Positions 11,501 through 21,069 of a stretch of DNA of 64,000 nt are shown piece after piece. Where the stretch lies: positions 372,001 through 436,000 of the forward strand of contig NBAY01000025.1 of assembly GCA_002794775.1 (NCBI GenBank), given 5' to 3'. The notes beneath the pieces are model-generated. The model saw nothing but the letters and a program-made list of their open reading frames with translations. It was not told the origin of the DNA and did not search any database. Source of the stretch: Porodaedalea pini (taxonomy: Eukaryota; Basidiomycota; Agaricomycetes; Hymenochaetales; Hymenochaetaceae). A program made the translations under genes and the position numbers. Within the stretch, counting starts at the first letter, position 1. Each line of letters opens with the position of its first letter.

Positions 11501-12170
11501 TGCCAACATGTCGGCAGAAGAATTCGCGAAGCACATAAAGGAGACTCATCGTGTCGCGAAGGACAACCTGGTCAAAGCGGCAGACAACATGAAACGCTAC
11601 CATGACCGGACGGCAGGAGCTTCGGTGGAGTACAAGGCTGGCGATAAGGTCTTCCTCGATGGACGAAATATCAGCACAGATTCGCCCACGAAGAAGCTTG
11701 CCGACAAATGGTACGGTCCCTTTGACATCATCGATAAAGTAGGAGCGAGCGCGTACAAGCTCAAACTCCCGAAGCGATGGAAAAAGGTCCACCCTGTCTT
11801 CAACGAAGCCCTGTTGAAACCCGCCGTCGAACCGTCCTTTGAAAGCCAGAAGCAACCGCCGCCGCCGCCGCCAGACATCGTCGACAACGAGGAAGAATAC
11901 GAACTCGAGGAAGTCTTAGACTCACGTCTGCACCGAGGGAAACTACAGTACCTTGTCAAGTGGGTCGGCTACAATGAACCTACTTGGCAGCCTGAGACGG
12001 ACTTTGGCGAGAACGCAAAGGAGGCGATCGCTGAGTTCTACCTCAAACACCCCGGTGCACCTCGGAAACTCGACATCCCTCGTCAACGACTCCGTCCGCT
12101 CTTCGTCGACACCGAGCCTGACGACCGCGATCATGGTTGGTCGGGACGCCCAACCTTGAAGGGGGGGTAA
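8499..12170 (+). CDS. pol: Pol polyprotein: protease, RT, RNase H, integrase, chromodomain (one in-frame TGA)
   Basis: The -1 frame opens at 8499 with no early ATG, consistent with expression as a Gag-Pol fusion. Domains in order: aspartic protease (ALVDSGCTGSCIDVRF, about 8800); reverse transcriptase with FFGLCNAPATFQAF and the YLDDILIL catalytic box (about 9780); RNase H (VEADSSNFALGGVLLQ, KEMLAIVSAL); integrase zinc finger (HDSTLAGHPG ... CDRCQRTK) and D,D-35-E core (VDLIGELP, IHDRGTQFD, TDGQTERVNQEL); then after TGA 11490-11492, in the same frame, an integrase C-terminal region and a chromodomain (LQYLVKWVGYNEPTWQPE, about 11945). The terminal TAA (12168-12170) abuts the 3' LTR. The TGA is the only break seen. 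Confidence 0.93.
8520..8562 (+). promoter_or_regulatory. -1 programmed ribosomal frameshift signal (gag-pol)
   Basis: The heptamer G GGT TTT (8520-8526) sits in the gag frame and fits the X XXY YYZ rule exactly. After a 6-nt spacer, GGTCAG (8533-8538) can pair with CTGACC (8557-8562) to form a stem whose loop contains the gag TAG (8542-8544). The pol frame is closed by TGA at 8496-8498 and opens at 8499, so a shift must occur between 8499 and 8544, where this heptamer lies. Confidence 0.72.
12158..12167 (+). promoter_or_regulatory. Polypurine tract
   Basis: GAAGGGGGGG directly before the pol stop codon and the 3' LTR. This is the expected plus-strand primer of an LTR retrotransposon. Confidence 0.85.
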
Positions 12171-12583
12171 TGTTAGAATCTGAACTTTCACCTTTTCCTT
12201 TATTTTCCCTTTTACCATTTCCTTTATTATATTTGTCCGTTTCATTATATTTACCCATCTTACACAATCATTCCCACACTACCTTCATTCGTTCCATTCC
12301 CACTCGTTATGTAATGTTAGGTAATATAGTCTCACGGTCGTCGCTATATAAGGTCTCAGGAATCGCATGAACTCCTTGTTCTGCTTTTCCTCTTACCTCC
12401 GCGACGACCTAGGTGAGACTCGTCCCCCTTGTATTAGTTTAGACTTGTATTAATCCTCTTACCTCCGCGACGACCTAGTCTGAGTAAGCGTGTCCCGAGT
12501 CTACGCTCGAGTATAGCACCTCCCAGACGACAGTCAGCCGAGGCCTGCCCAGTCCGAGTCGTCTCCCGGGCTCCCGCCTAACA
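12171..12583 (+). repeat. 3' LTR of the Gypsy element
   Basis: 413 bp, identical to the 5' LTR apart from G at 12343. It ends TAACA and is followed by the target duplication CAGTG (12584-12588). Confidence 0.97.
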
Positions 12584-14720
12584 CAGTGGACATTGCACCA
12601 TGTTGCAATGAGGCAAGGTGATCCATGATAACGGGTATGTCGCCTTTAAAGTTTTCTCGCATTTCGTCAACAGAGCAGGCTATTTTGTCTAATACGACTT
12701 CATGTTCCATCTCAGCTTCACTGTCCTTTGGCATTGAGGAGGGTTCATTGCATGTGCGATTAAAACATAAGCTGACTGATCATTTTCAAACCTTGAGGTT
12801 GCTGAAGTCGCTCTGGAGAGTGAGGCGTTGGTTACCCAAGATCCTGTTTGAGACATGTCCTTCGGTAATGATTGAAGGGTGGAAAGATAGCTAGGAACAC
12901 AAGATGGTGAATCAGAGTAGCTAGATTCCACAGAGCTGCATCTGGAGATCTGAGTAGGCATACGAGAGACATTAGGACTTGTATTATCGGAGAGATTTGA
13001 CATCGGAGAGTTTTGACAAGTGCCTTTGCACAAGAGACATGTTTCCTAAGTTTTGAATGGAAGGACTTGAGCACCTTGAAGAAAATGGCTCACTACGCGT
13101 TCCTCGTTGCGAGCTTTTCGTAGGTGTCGGGGGTGCCAAAATAGTTCCAGTATAAATACCAGATGTGTCTATACACGACTGAGGAGGAAGTCAGCCAGTT
13201 TGCGCTCTTACAGACTCGATTCTCGATTGGGAAAAGAGGGTGGAAGACACTGCGTAAGAAGTAACTGAGTACTCCTGAGACATGCAAGTGGAAGAAGCTA
13301 CAGATGATAGGCGAGGTGTGGATGCCAATTCACTGACTAGTAGGTTCATAGCTGAAGTGTTGTCCTCAGAAATAATCGCGGGTTATACTGCATACTGAGT
13401 CACGTCTGGAATTTTGGTTTCACCTTTTCTTCCTAGTATCAGTAAAACATCCCAGATACTGCTAACCTATGCGCTCCTTTCGGTAACGGAGTTTGTAGCA
13501 AATTTCTCTGGAGGCCCGCCCGGGTACGTGAGCTCAAATATATAAGCGTCTTGTCCTATTTGGGGTAGCAAACTCTTCTCTATTGGATCGACTTGACTCT
13601 TTGCTAGAGTGCACATCTGTAGATTTTCCGAGCATAGTTGTGCTTGATGATGGATTGCCGTAAGCCATGAGCCATTCCAGCAGGATGCGATCTTCCAATA
13701 GGGATGCTTTGCAGTTTGTCCAGACCAGGAGCATTGAGTCGACAGTGGGCCGAGCGAGATAGAGAAGTGGTCCAAAGCGTGAAGGCAATTGGACTTCATT
13801 TACTACAGGTGTGTGCTGTTGGAGTTACAGTGTGGCAGAGCATGAAATCGATGGTGAGGGTGGGTCAGAAGGATCAAGACGAGAGCTTAGGAAAGAAGGA
13901 CTCTTGTCCTTGCACTTTCCCTTCTGACCAAAGAGAGATATGAGGTTTTGGAAAGAATTGCACAGAGGAGAGTGGCCCTTATCTTTGAGAGAAGCCTGAG
14001 AGAGTGGACAATCTGGAGGGAGATTGGGCAGAGGAAGGTCATGACACATGGGTGAAGCGGTCAGTGTCCTGCTTGAAGAGCTGAGTGGACTAGGAGATAT
14101 TGCTTCATAGCAGTTGCAGGTGGGCATTATAGGGTCGCGATCGTCTGGCAGAAAATATGAGTTGTTTGGTGTATCTTCTTGAGCATGGCCTTGCCGTGAA
14201 GTTTCAGTAGAACCAACATGACTTGGGGGCACCCGCATCCTGTCTTGAGAAGGCATACGGACCCTGATGTTATCCGCTGAAGCTGCAAGTGTTTTGGGTG
14301 CGTTGAATACATGATGTGATGGGTAGTTGATTGGCATCGGTAGACTTATTGCAGAGCCACGGTCTGTGCTCTCCCTTGTTAATGATGGTCTTGAGTCTAT
14401 AGAGGTATTTCTAGAGGATAATACTGACATTGTGATGGTCTGCCTCGAAGATGTGTATCGAGACTCGCAACGTTGACTGGAGGTGCTCTAGAGGTGGCTG
14501 ACTGGTGTGACTCAGAGCTAACGCGATTTGGCACGGACCAGTTGAAAACCGTCAAACGGGATCCAGAGGAGTGCATAGTACTAGTAGTCGGGTCTGCGTG
14601 TCCAAGTCCCAACATCTTCAAATTGTCTTCAATGACTGGGTAGCGGATGAACAAGGATAAAAAGGAAACACGCAGATAAGATAAGTGCAGAGCCAAATAT
14701 AGCATGATGTAACACTCCAC
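12584..14720 (-). pseudogene. Ser-rich gene of unknown function interrupted by the retrotransposon (part 2 of 2)
   Basis: On the minus strand the exon at 12696-12584 encodes DKIACSVDEMRENFKGDIP and runs up to the retrotransposon; the frame resumes at 6333. Upstream the strand carries Ser/Thr/Pro-rich coding, for example RCSSVESSYSDSPSCVPS (about 12930), ISPSPLSSSSRTLTASP (about 14080) and STDRGSAISLPMPINYP (about 14350). Frame changes occur near 12730-12745 and 13020-13050, and the middle (13100-13800) does not resolve into clean exons. It looks like a large, disordered regulatory-type protein with a helical C-terminus. I cannot name it. The copy at 43.2 kb contains only its last exon. Confidence 0.45.
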
Positions 14721-14979
14721 TGGTTCAGACTCCTACTCAACCATATTGTGATTCGGAGATGCTCAGGAAGCTTGCTACTGTAAGTGCAACCATACTCAAA
14801 CTCTTTCTTCACTGAGAGCACATGTCTCTGAACTCAAGGCTTCCAACCAACTGCCAGTACGAGTCCAGATGTATGTCGGATTCATACCTGTTGATTCATT
14901 TGCATAGTCATTTTTCATCTTCTTAGTTTGAGTCAGACTAGCCTTGTACACCCCACGAAGAGAACTATGGTGAGAGTCT

Positions 14980-15032
14980 GCTGCAAATTGGGGACAAAAA
15001 TGTCACGAAGGGCATCAGCTGCCTCACCGACT
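14980..15032 (+). pseudogene. Class III aminotransferase pseudogene, 5' piece
   Basis: TKGISCLTDS (to 15031) matches the segment just before the conserved EKGEGSYL of 4-aminobutyrate-type aminotransferases. A one-base indel around GTKM (about 14990) breaks the frame. The rest of the gene resumes at 18991, after the segment with inverted ends. Earlier exons were not found. Confidence 0.55.
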
Positions 15033-15129
15033 CATCAGGAAAAACCTCCCAATGGAATATCATGGAATAATTTTAGAATAGAAAGACATTTGTAGAATAG
15101 TTCGGAATGGCATTAGGATGGATTTGGAC

Positions 15130-15280
15130 CCCTTGGAATTGCACGGAATTGAGTAGAAAAAAGGATCTGTATTGGAATTTGCTAGAACCAGCAAGGTGGT
15201 TTGTGGAATTGCACGAAATTGAGTAGAAAAATAAAATTGTATTGGAATTTGCTGGAATCGGCAAGGTGAGTTGTGGAATG
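15130..15280 (+). repeat. Two-unit tandem repeat of about 75 bp, GGAAT-rich
   Basis: Two diverged copies (about 15133-15205 and 15207-15280) share GGAATTGCACG, ATTGAGTAGAAAA, GTATTGGAATTTGCT and GGCAAGGTG or a variant. They lie just inside the left inverted end. Similar GGAAT/ATTCC motifs occur inside the right end (18690-18960). Confidence 0.7.
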
Positions 15281-15310
15281 AGACAGAAAATGTTATAGCA
15301 AATGCAGCAT

Positions 15311-15962
15311 TTGAGCACCTCAGAAACTTGTAAAATCTATATCTCACTCAATTCTTCACAGAATCAGTTCAAAGAAGTTGCTGAATTTATGTTTCGATGG
15401 CTTCTAGAATTTTGTGAGCTTAGTGGACAGAAGGTGGAATATTAAAGCTGCAGTAGTGAGAATAGATGTTTTTCCAGCAAAACTCCTTCCTTGATTTTTA
15501 CTGAGCTCAAATTTGAAGCTAATGACATGACACTTGTTGGAGAATGGTCTATATATTATATGGTTGATTTTATGAGGGCTGAACTAAAGTGAATATTAAT
15601 GTCTCCTCTTGTTCTGCTTGACTGTTGTGCTGAAACTCTCAAATTTGCTTGACTCAGACAGTCTTCAAAAAATTGCCTGCATTGTTATAAGCCATATAAA
15701 ATTCAATATACATTATACAGACCATTTTCCAACCATTTCATGCCGTTAGCTTCAAAATTGAGCTCAGGGAAATTCAGGGAAGGAGTTTTGCTAGAAAAAC
15801 ACATATTCCCACTACTGCAGCCTCAATATTCCATATTCTGTCCTCTAAGCTCAGACACATTTTTGAGACCATTGAAACATAAATTTAGCAACTTTTTTGA
15901 AGAGTTTTTGTGAAGAATTGAGTTAGATATGATGTATTTTGTATTTGGAGGCACTTCAGGTG
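15311..15962. repeat. Foldback (long inverted repeat) element
   Basis: The left arm (about 15311-15590) and the reverse complement of the right arm (about 15665-15962) align over about 280 bases with moderate divergence. Shared strings include CTCAATTCTTCAC, GCAAAACTCCTTCC, GGCTGCAGTAGTG or its variant, and AAATTTATGTTTC. About 75 bp lie between the arms. A transcript would form a very long hairpin. It resembles a foldback MITE nested in the larger segment. No coding capacity. Confidence 0.8.
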
Positions 15963-16539
15963 ACAAAAACTGCTAAGTCCAATTTCCCACACCTGGATGC
16001 GTCGTCCACAGAAGAGGTGTGGGAACTTGATCACATGTATGTTGGTTTTGACGCAACACACCACACATCGCCTTCACATCTGCTACCACTCCAATATGTC
16101 TGGCGCCGATGTCCTTACAGAACGTCTGAACATACCCTCGATCACACCCACCGCAACCATTATGCACACAGCAGTAGCCTTACCGGCCGCCTGGTGGGAT
16201 GCACTCACTGCCGCAGGCAACACGCCGTCCGACTTCCGACTTTCAACTTGCTCATCTTCAAGCCGAAGACCGTAAAGTCTGAACTTCTCTGCACTGAACA
16301 AACTGTCAAGTGAAAAGTGCTTCATGTGCTCGACGTCAATGAGTGGTGGGCACGGCGGCCTTCCATTCGCAGGCGGGTGTCCATCGCCTATGGTTCGCTC
16401 TTCCAGTCAGGTGGCGCGGGCGCTGTGGGCAACAAGCGTACGCGTAGGAAATGTGGCTGCTCAACACGCAACGAGTCGGACCGTATCAGTGCTTCTGCCA
16501 ATCAGTCCAACGTGAATGCTACTTCCTCCTTCAAACACG

Positions 16540-18060
16540 TCGCGCCGAGCAGTCTGCGAACCGCTGGGTCGCGGGCAGCACGTCCAGGTGTGGGGCCTCA
16601 ATTGACACAGATTCACCCGAGATTGTGGACAAGAAAGTCCATTTGCTGCTCAACAAGCCCACTATCGAGAAGTTGTAGTCCATCTCAAACCAGATCATTG
16701 CGTGGGCAAACAAAAGTAAGAGCGTGAAGGATGGGCGTACGCTCATTCAGCTCATTCGGCTTGTGTTCGAGAGGGCGACGGATGAGGCGGCCTGGAGTGA
16801 GATGTATGCTCGCTTGTGCCGTAAGATGATGGAGCAGTCCAGTCCGAACGTGCAGGATGATGGTATCCGCAATGCTGAGGGCAAGCCGATTACAGGTGAT
16901 CTGCTTTTCCGTAAGTACCTTCTGAATCGCTGTCAGGAAGACTTCGAGCGCGGCTGGACGCAGAAGGAGTCGATGGCGGCAGCGGCTCTCGTGAAGGCGA
17001 CAGAGGATCAGGCTGTTAAGGATGCCAACGAAAAGGAAGAAAACAAGGAGGCTTGCGAGAACGCGCTGTACTCGGACGGATACCACACTGCACAGAAGGC
17101 CAAGCGTCAAGGTCTCGGACTCGTCAAGTTCATCGGTGAGCTCTTCGATCTTCAGATTCTCACGGAACGTATCATGCATGAGTGCATCAAGAAGCTGCTC
17201 AACAACATCGACAATCCCGAGGAGGAAGAGATCGAAAGTATATGTAAACTACTGACAAGTGTTTGTCAGGCGCTCGATACCTCTTAAGGCTCGCGGTCAC
17301 ATGGACGTCTATTTCAGTCGGATGAAGGAGCTTGCAAAGAGCAGCAACGTGTCGTCTTGTATGCAGTTCATGTTACAAGTGCGTACCCTCTGTTTCCTAG
17401 CCTTTCGTTGAGCTGACTTTCTTGGACAGGATGTGATTGAATTGCGGGAAAGGAAATGGACTACCCGCAACTCGGTCGCTGCTCCGTCGACAATTGCTCA
17501 GGCGGTATGCGCTCTTGCTTTGTTACTCGATTTCACTTGAGCTTACCAATATACAGGCCACGAAAGAGAAGGCGCAACAGGAGCAACATAACTTAGCGCG
17601 GTCGGCCATGTCTCGCGGTGGTTCACGCCGTGGCCATGATCATGACGGAAATGTTCAAGTCGGTCCCGATGGATGGGCTGTCTTCTCTGACCCTTCGAGG
17701 CCTGCAAACGAGGCGGGTGATCTGACGAACTCTGGCAAGATTCAGAAGGGCAGTGGCACCATGAACTTCGAACCCACTAGCGTCTTCACGAAGAAGGGAG
17801 ACAGCAAGCGCGACAGTGCGAGCCTTTCAAGGACGAGTTCGAACATGAACATGTTCCAGATGCTGCAGGCCGCTGAGGCCGCTAATGAGGCTCCTACTGC
17901 ATCCTCGTCTCGTCCAAGTCACCCGTCAAGCCGTACAACGAGCGTCGACTTGACCCACAACGCACCTGTGGAACCTGCCCAACCTGCTCAGCGTCCCAGA
18001 CTCAACCTGCTTCCCCATTCGAAGCTCATGCAGGAGAAGTCGGAGAATAGTCGGCGCGAA
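16540..18060 (+). pseudogene. eIF4G fragment (MIF4G domain), pseudogene
   Basis: Resembles fungal translation initiation factor eIF4G. SANRWVAGSTSR and DSPEIVDKKVHLLLNKPTIE are followed by an in-frame TAG (16676-16678), then the MIF4G core: DGRTLIQLIRLVFERATDEA, LCRKMMEQSSPNVQDDGIRN and QGLGLVKFIGELFDLQILTE. An extra base near 17284 shifts frame before HMDVYFSRMKELAKSS. Introns remain (for example one ending at about 17430, and one at about 17500-17560), so this is a DNA-level copy, not a processed one. The Ser-rich tail ends at LNLLPHSKLMQEKSE (about 18050). The C-terminal region of eIF4G is missing. Confidence 0.85.
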
Positions 18061-18118
18061 AATTCAATCATTCCTTATTTCTCGGTTTTCGTGTGGACTT
18101 ACAAATGACTTTTTGTCC

Positions 18119-18560
18119 AGGGTGTTCCACTTCGCCTTGAACTCGGTCCGGTTGATATCCAGAAGAAGCAAACACGTTCTGTGCGACGTGATATGGGCGT
18201 GGAGGAGACTCCCGTACCTGCACTTCTCAAGACTATTCAACAGATGTTCGAGCGCACGAAGGCTCTGTACACTCTGTATATGTCTCACCTGCGTGTCGTA
18301 ACCAAATGGGACGATGTCGTGCCGACACTCGACAGCAAATATGTTGCAGTCCTTCCGTGGTGCGAAGAGAAAGTGTGCGAAGACGACATCAAGGAGCACA
18401 GTGGACGCAAGTGCGTGTCTCCTCTCCTTCCTCCACTTTGCTAAAGGGAGCTGACCATTATTCTATTCTACATAGCTTGGAACCACAAGATGTACGCGCG
18501 CCATCCGCAGGCGCAAAGTCGTGTGCCATTCCCTTCAATCAGGTGCAGTACCCACCCATC
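18119..18560 (+). pseudogene. Prolyl-tRNA synthetase C-terminal fragment
   Basis: After an intron acceptor at about 18118, the exon encodes VPLRLELGPVDIQKKQTRSV, KWDDVVPTLDSKY and LPWCEEKVCEDDIKEHSGRK. A second exon has EPQDVRAPSAGAKS (about 18480). These fit the anticodon-binding and C-terminal region of eukaryote-type prolyl-tRNA synthetase. The final zinc-binding segment is lost and the frame fails after about 18560. It lies directly downstream of the eIF4G piece on the same strand, so the two form a chimera. Confidence 0.75.
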
Positions 18561-18990
18561 GAGTCTGGCGCCAATAGCACTCGCAGAACTGGAGACTGCC
18601 ATATCTATGATCAGCATTGTGGCTATTATTCACGGTGATCTTCCTGGTGTGCTCCATGACCTGTTTGTTAAGTAGGTTGAGTAATTACGGACATGTATGG
18701 AATGAGTACGGAATAGCATAATTTATATTGATGAAAGTTTGGAATATGCAAATAAATGAGGAAGGAAAATCGGAATACACGAATAAACAATGAAGAAAAA
18801 TTGAAATGCACGAATAAATGACGAAGAACTACTGGAATGCACAAATAAATGACATAGAATACTAGAGAAAGTCTAGAATACCACGGAATACGGAACACCC
18901 TTATAGAATCTGCCTAGTATGGAATCAGTCGGAATCACCGGCTGATTCCGGCGATTCCGCTATTTTCCGCCGGGGAGGTTTTTCCTGATG

Positions 18991-20577
18991 GAGGCTATCA
19001 TCGAGAAGGGCGAAGGCTCCTATCTCACTCTGCATGACGGTAGAAAAATGCTCGACTTTACGTGTGGTATTGGTGTCACAAGCCTGGGTGAACTATGTCT
19101 TTTCCTCGTGAAACTTTACAAAGCGCTGATACTGGACGCGGTTAGGGACATTGTCATCCGAAGGTCAGTAGGGCGGCAGCAGAGCAGTGCATGCCGCTTG
19201 TGCATGGTCATGTTCTTCATTTCTGCATGAAATCTCTTGCTTTACACTGATGAACTCGCATCTAAAGGTTAGTGTCGCGTATCACGCCCCTTACTTGCAA
19301 CTCATCGAGAAACTGCTTCCTGTGATGCCTGGCACTTCGCTCGACTCTTCACTGGTAGATAAAACGTAATCATGATGCAAGGTCAGAGAGCAGTAGACCG
19401 CGTATTGTTACAAACTCAAGATGGCTTCTAGGTGCCTATCATGGAAGAACATTTGGCGCTATGGCATTAACGAGGAGCAAAACCATCTACTTTGATGGCT
19501 CCGAGCCTTTAATGGTAAGATACCTTTTTGAAGTATCAAGATATTAACTCAGCAGGTTTTGTTCTTTCGCATAGCCGGGCGTATTCCTTACGTCTTTTCC
19601 TTACTGGCATCAGCTCGGTCTTCCTCCGTCCACAAGTGAGGAAGAGCTTGTTAGTCGCTGTCTGTATCAGCTCGAGCTTCTCCTTTCCCAGCAAACGGCA
19701 CCAAGCCGTACAGCAGCAATTCTTATTGAACGGGTCATCGGCGAGGGAGGTTGCGTCGCTGCGCCCGCATTCTATCTCAAGGGCCCGCACGATATTGCCG
19801 ACAAGAATGGCATCATATTGATCTTTAATGAGGTGCAAAGCGGGTTTGGAAGGACCGGAGAGTATTTTGCTACTGAGTACAGTGGTGTCAGGCCCGACAT
19901 GTTGGTCATGGCCAAGGTCGGATATCTTCGTGATGTCAAACGACCTTAGCTAACAACAATCGCAGGGCATCGCGAACGGTTTCCCGCTGAGCGGCGTCGT
20001 TACTCACAAGGAGTTGACTGGCAAGCTGAAACCTGGATCTATGGTATGTTTCTCTACAGATTACAGAAGGAAAATGAACTTGAAGAACAGACAGGGAGGT
20101 ACGTATGCTGGCAATGCGGTGGCATGTGCCGCAGGCGTGGCTTGTTCGGACGTTGTGAAAGAAGAGCGTGTCTTGGAGAATGTGAAGCAGAGGTAGGTTC
20201 TTACCATGCATAAGTCGAGAGGTAAATGTAATGTGTTTCAAAGGTCGAAGAAACTCCTGTCATCTCTGAATGCCTTGCGTGCAAACTCGGCTGTGGGAAA
20301 GCACGTTCTCAATATCCGTGGCCTGGGAGTTATGATTGACGTGGAATTTGCTTCGTCCTCGACACTCTCACACGATATTGCATATAGCGCGGATGCGCCG
20401 AAGGACATGGCGAGCCGTGTAACGAAGAAATGCATCGAGAAGGGAACGTACCTCCTGACGAAGTCGACATACCAAGTCGTCCGATTTATCACACCGCTCA
20501 ACATTTTTCGAGAGTATCTCGCGAAGGGATGTCAGATTTTTGCGGAGGCGGTTAGAGAGGTCGTGCGCGAAGGTTGA
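18991..20577 (+). pseudogene. Class III PLP-dependent aminotransferase (4-aminobutyrate type) pseudogene, main part
   Basis: Starts right after the inverted end with IIEKGEGSYLTLHDGRK and DFTCGIGVTSLG. Later exons give YHAPYLQLIEKLLPVMPG, GAYHGRTFGAMALTRSKT, SFPYWHQLGLPPSTSEEEL, EVQSGFGRTGEYFATEYSG, VMAKGIANGFPLSG (the Lys that would hold PLP is present), GGTYAGNAVACAA and a C-terminus at 20577. The Asp that contacts the PLP ring nitrogen is Asn (AAT 19826-19828; FNEVQ). Part of the gene around the FFFWNSGSEA motif is missing near 19350-19430. The enzyme would transfer an amino group from an omega-amino donor to 2-oxoglutarate; this copy should not. Confidence 0.85.
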
Positions 20578-21069
20578 GTCTAGTGGGAATTCATGAACAA
20601 AAAAAGCTGGAACATTTTGCTTCTGTAGTCTAACATTGTGTGTACGCGGAGGTTGTAGATACTAAACATTAACTGGTGAAGTGCGACTACGCAAACGCTG
20701 AGAATTTATGTTCGCTTTGATTCGACGTTTATGTTCGCACCATGGGTTTGGGTCATGCATGCCGTGGATGTGACGTGCTGTGCCGCGCTGAGCCTGAGAG
20801 CTTGTTACTACTAGTACTAGTAGTCGGGTTATGAGAAGTTGACTTCAGAACACACTGTCGACCTTACTTTCGAAACGTAGATGGAGATGACAGATCTAAA
20901 GCATCATCAGAGAAGTAATCGGCCAATACCCATGCTATCAGGCGTATTCAGTGCACTACGAGTCGAAACAAGCGCTGAAACATACGGAAAACAGGATATT
21001 GCGTCGCATCGGCTGGAGTCCGCCCGGATGTTTGGCTGAGAATGTTGATATAGGAAAACTTATAGAGAA
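20578..21069. other. Intergenic stretch
   Basis: No gene seen. A short palindromic string TACTAGTACTAGTAGT (20808-20825 region) shares about 17 bases with 14575-14592. Too short to interpret. Confidence 0.5.

Larger units (their letters stand above)
6334..12583 (+). mobile_element. Ty3/Gypsy LTR retrotransposon with chromodomain, recent insertion
   Basis: A 6250-bp element with two 413-bp LTRs (TGTTAG...TAACA). It is flanked by the perfect 5-bp target duplication CAGTG (6329-6333 and 12584-12588). Comparison with the uninterrupted paralogous site near 43310 confirms the insertion point. The order is LTR, self-priming site, 721-nt leader, gag, pol (protease, reverse transcriptase, RNase H, integrase, chromodomain), polypurine tract, LTR. 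I found one difference between the LTRs (A at 6506, G at 12343), so the insertion is young. The chromodomain places it with the chromoviruses. It cuts the coding exon of a minus-strand gene. One TGA in pol may make this copy non-autonomous. Confidence 0.95.
15033..18990. mobile_element. 3.96-kb segment with 18-bp inverted ends carrying captured gene fragments
   Basis: The left end CATCAGGAAAAACCTCCC (15033-15050) is repeated as an exact inverted copy at 18973-18990. The segment splits an aminotransferase exon: coding resemblance stops at the left end and resumes immediately after the right end. Inside are GGAAT-rich subterminal repeats (15052-15280 and 18690-18960), a foldback repeat, an eIF4G fragment and a prolyl-tRNA synthetase fragment. 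No transposase is visible, so it would be non-autonomous, like a Pack-type DNA transposon. I could not identify a target-site duplication, which keeps confidence moderate. Confidence 0.6.

Noticed and set aside
16000..16540. Open frames upstream of the eIF4G core as the eIF4G N-terminus.
   Set aside because: Only weak resemblance; frames switch often and the region could be unrelated captured DNA.
14575..20830. The string AGTACTAGTAGTCGGGT occurs at about 14577-14593 and 20813-20829, around the segment with inverted ends.
   Set aside because: Seventeen bases, low complexity, and not at the element ends; no support for a target duplication or attachment site.
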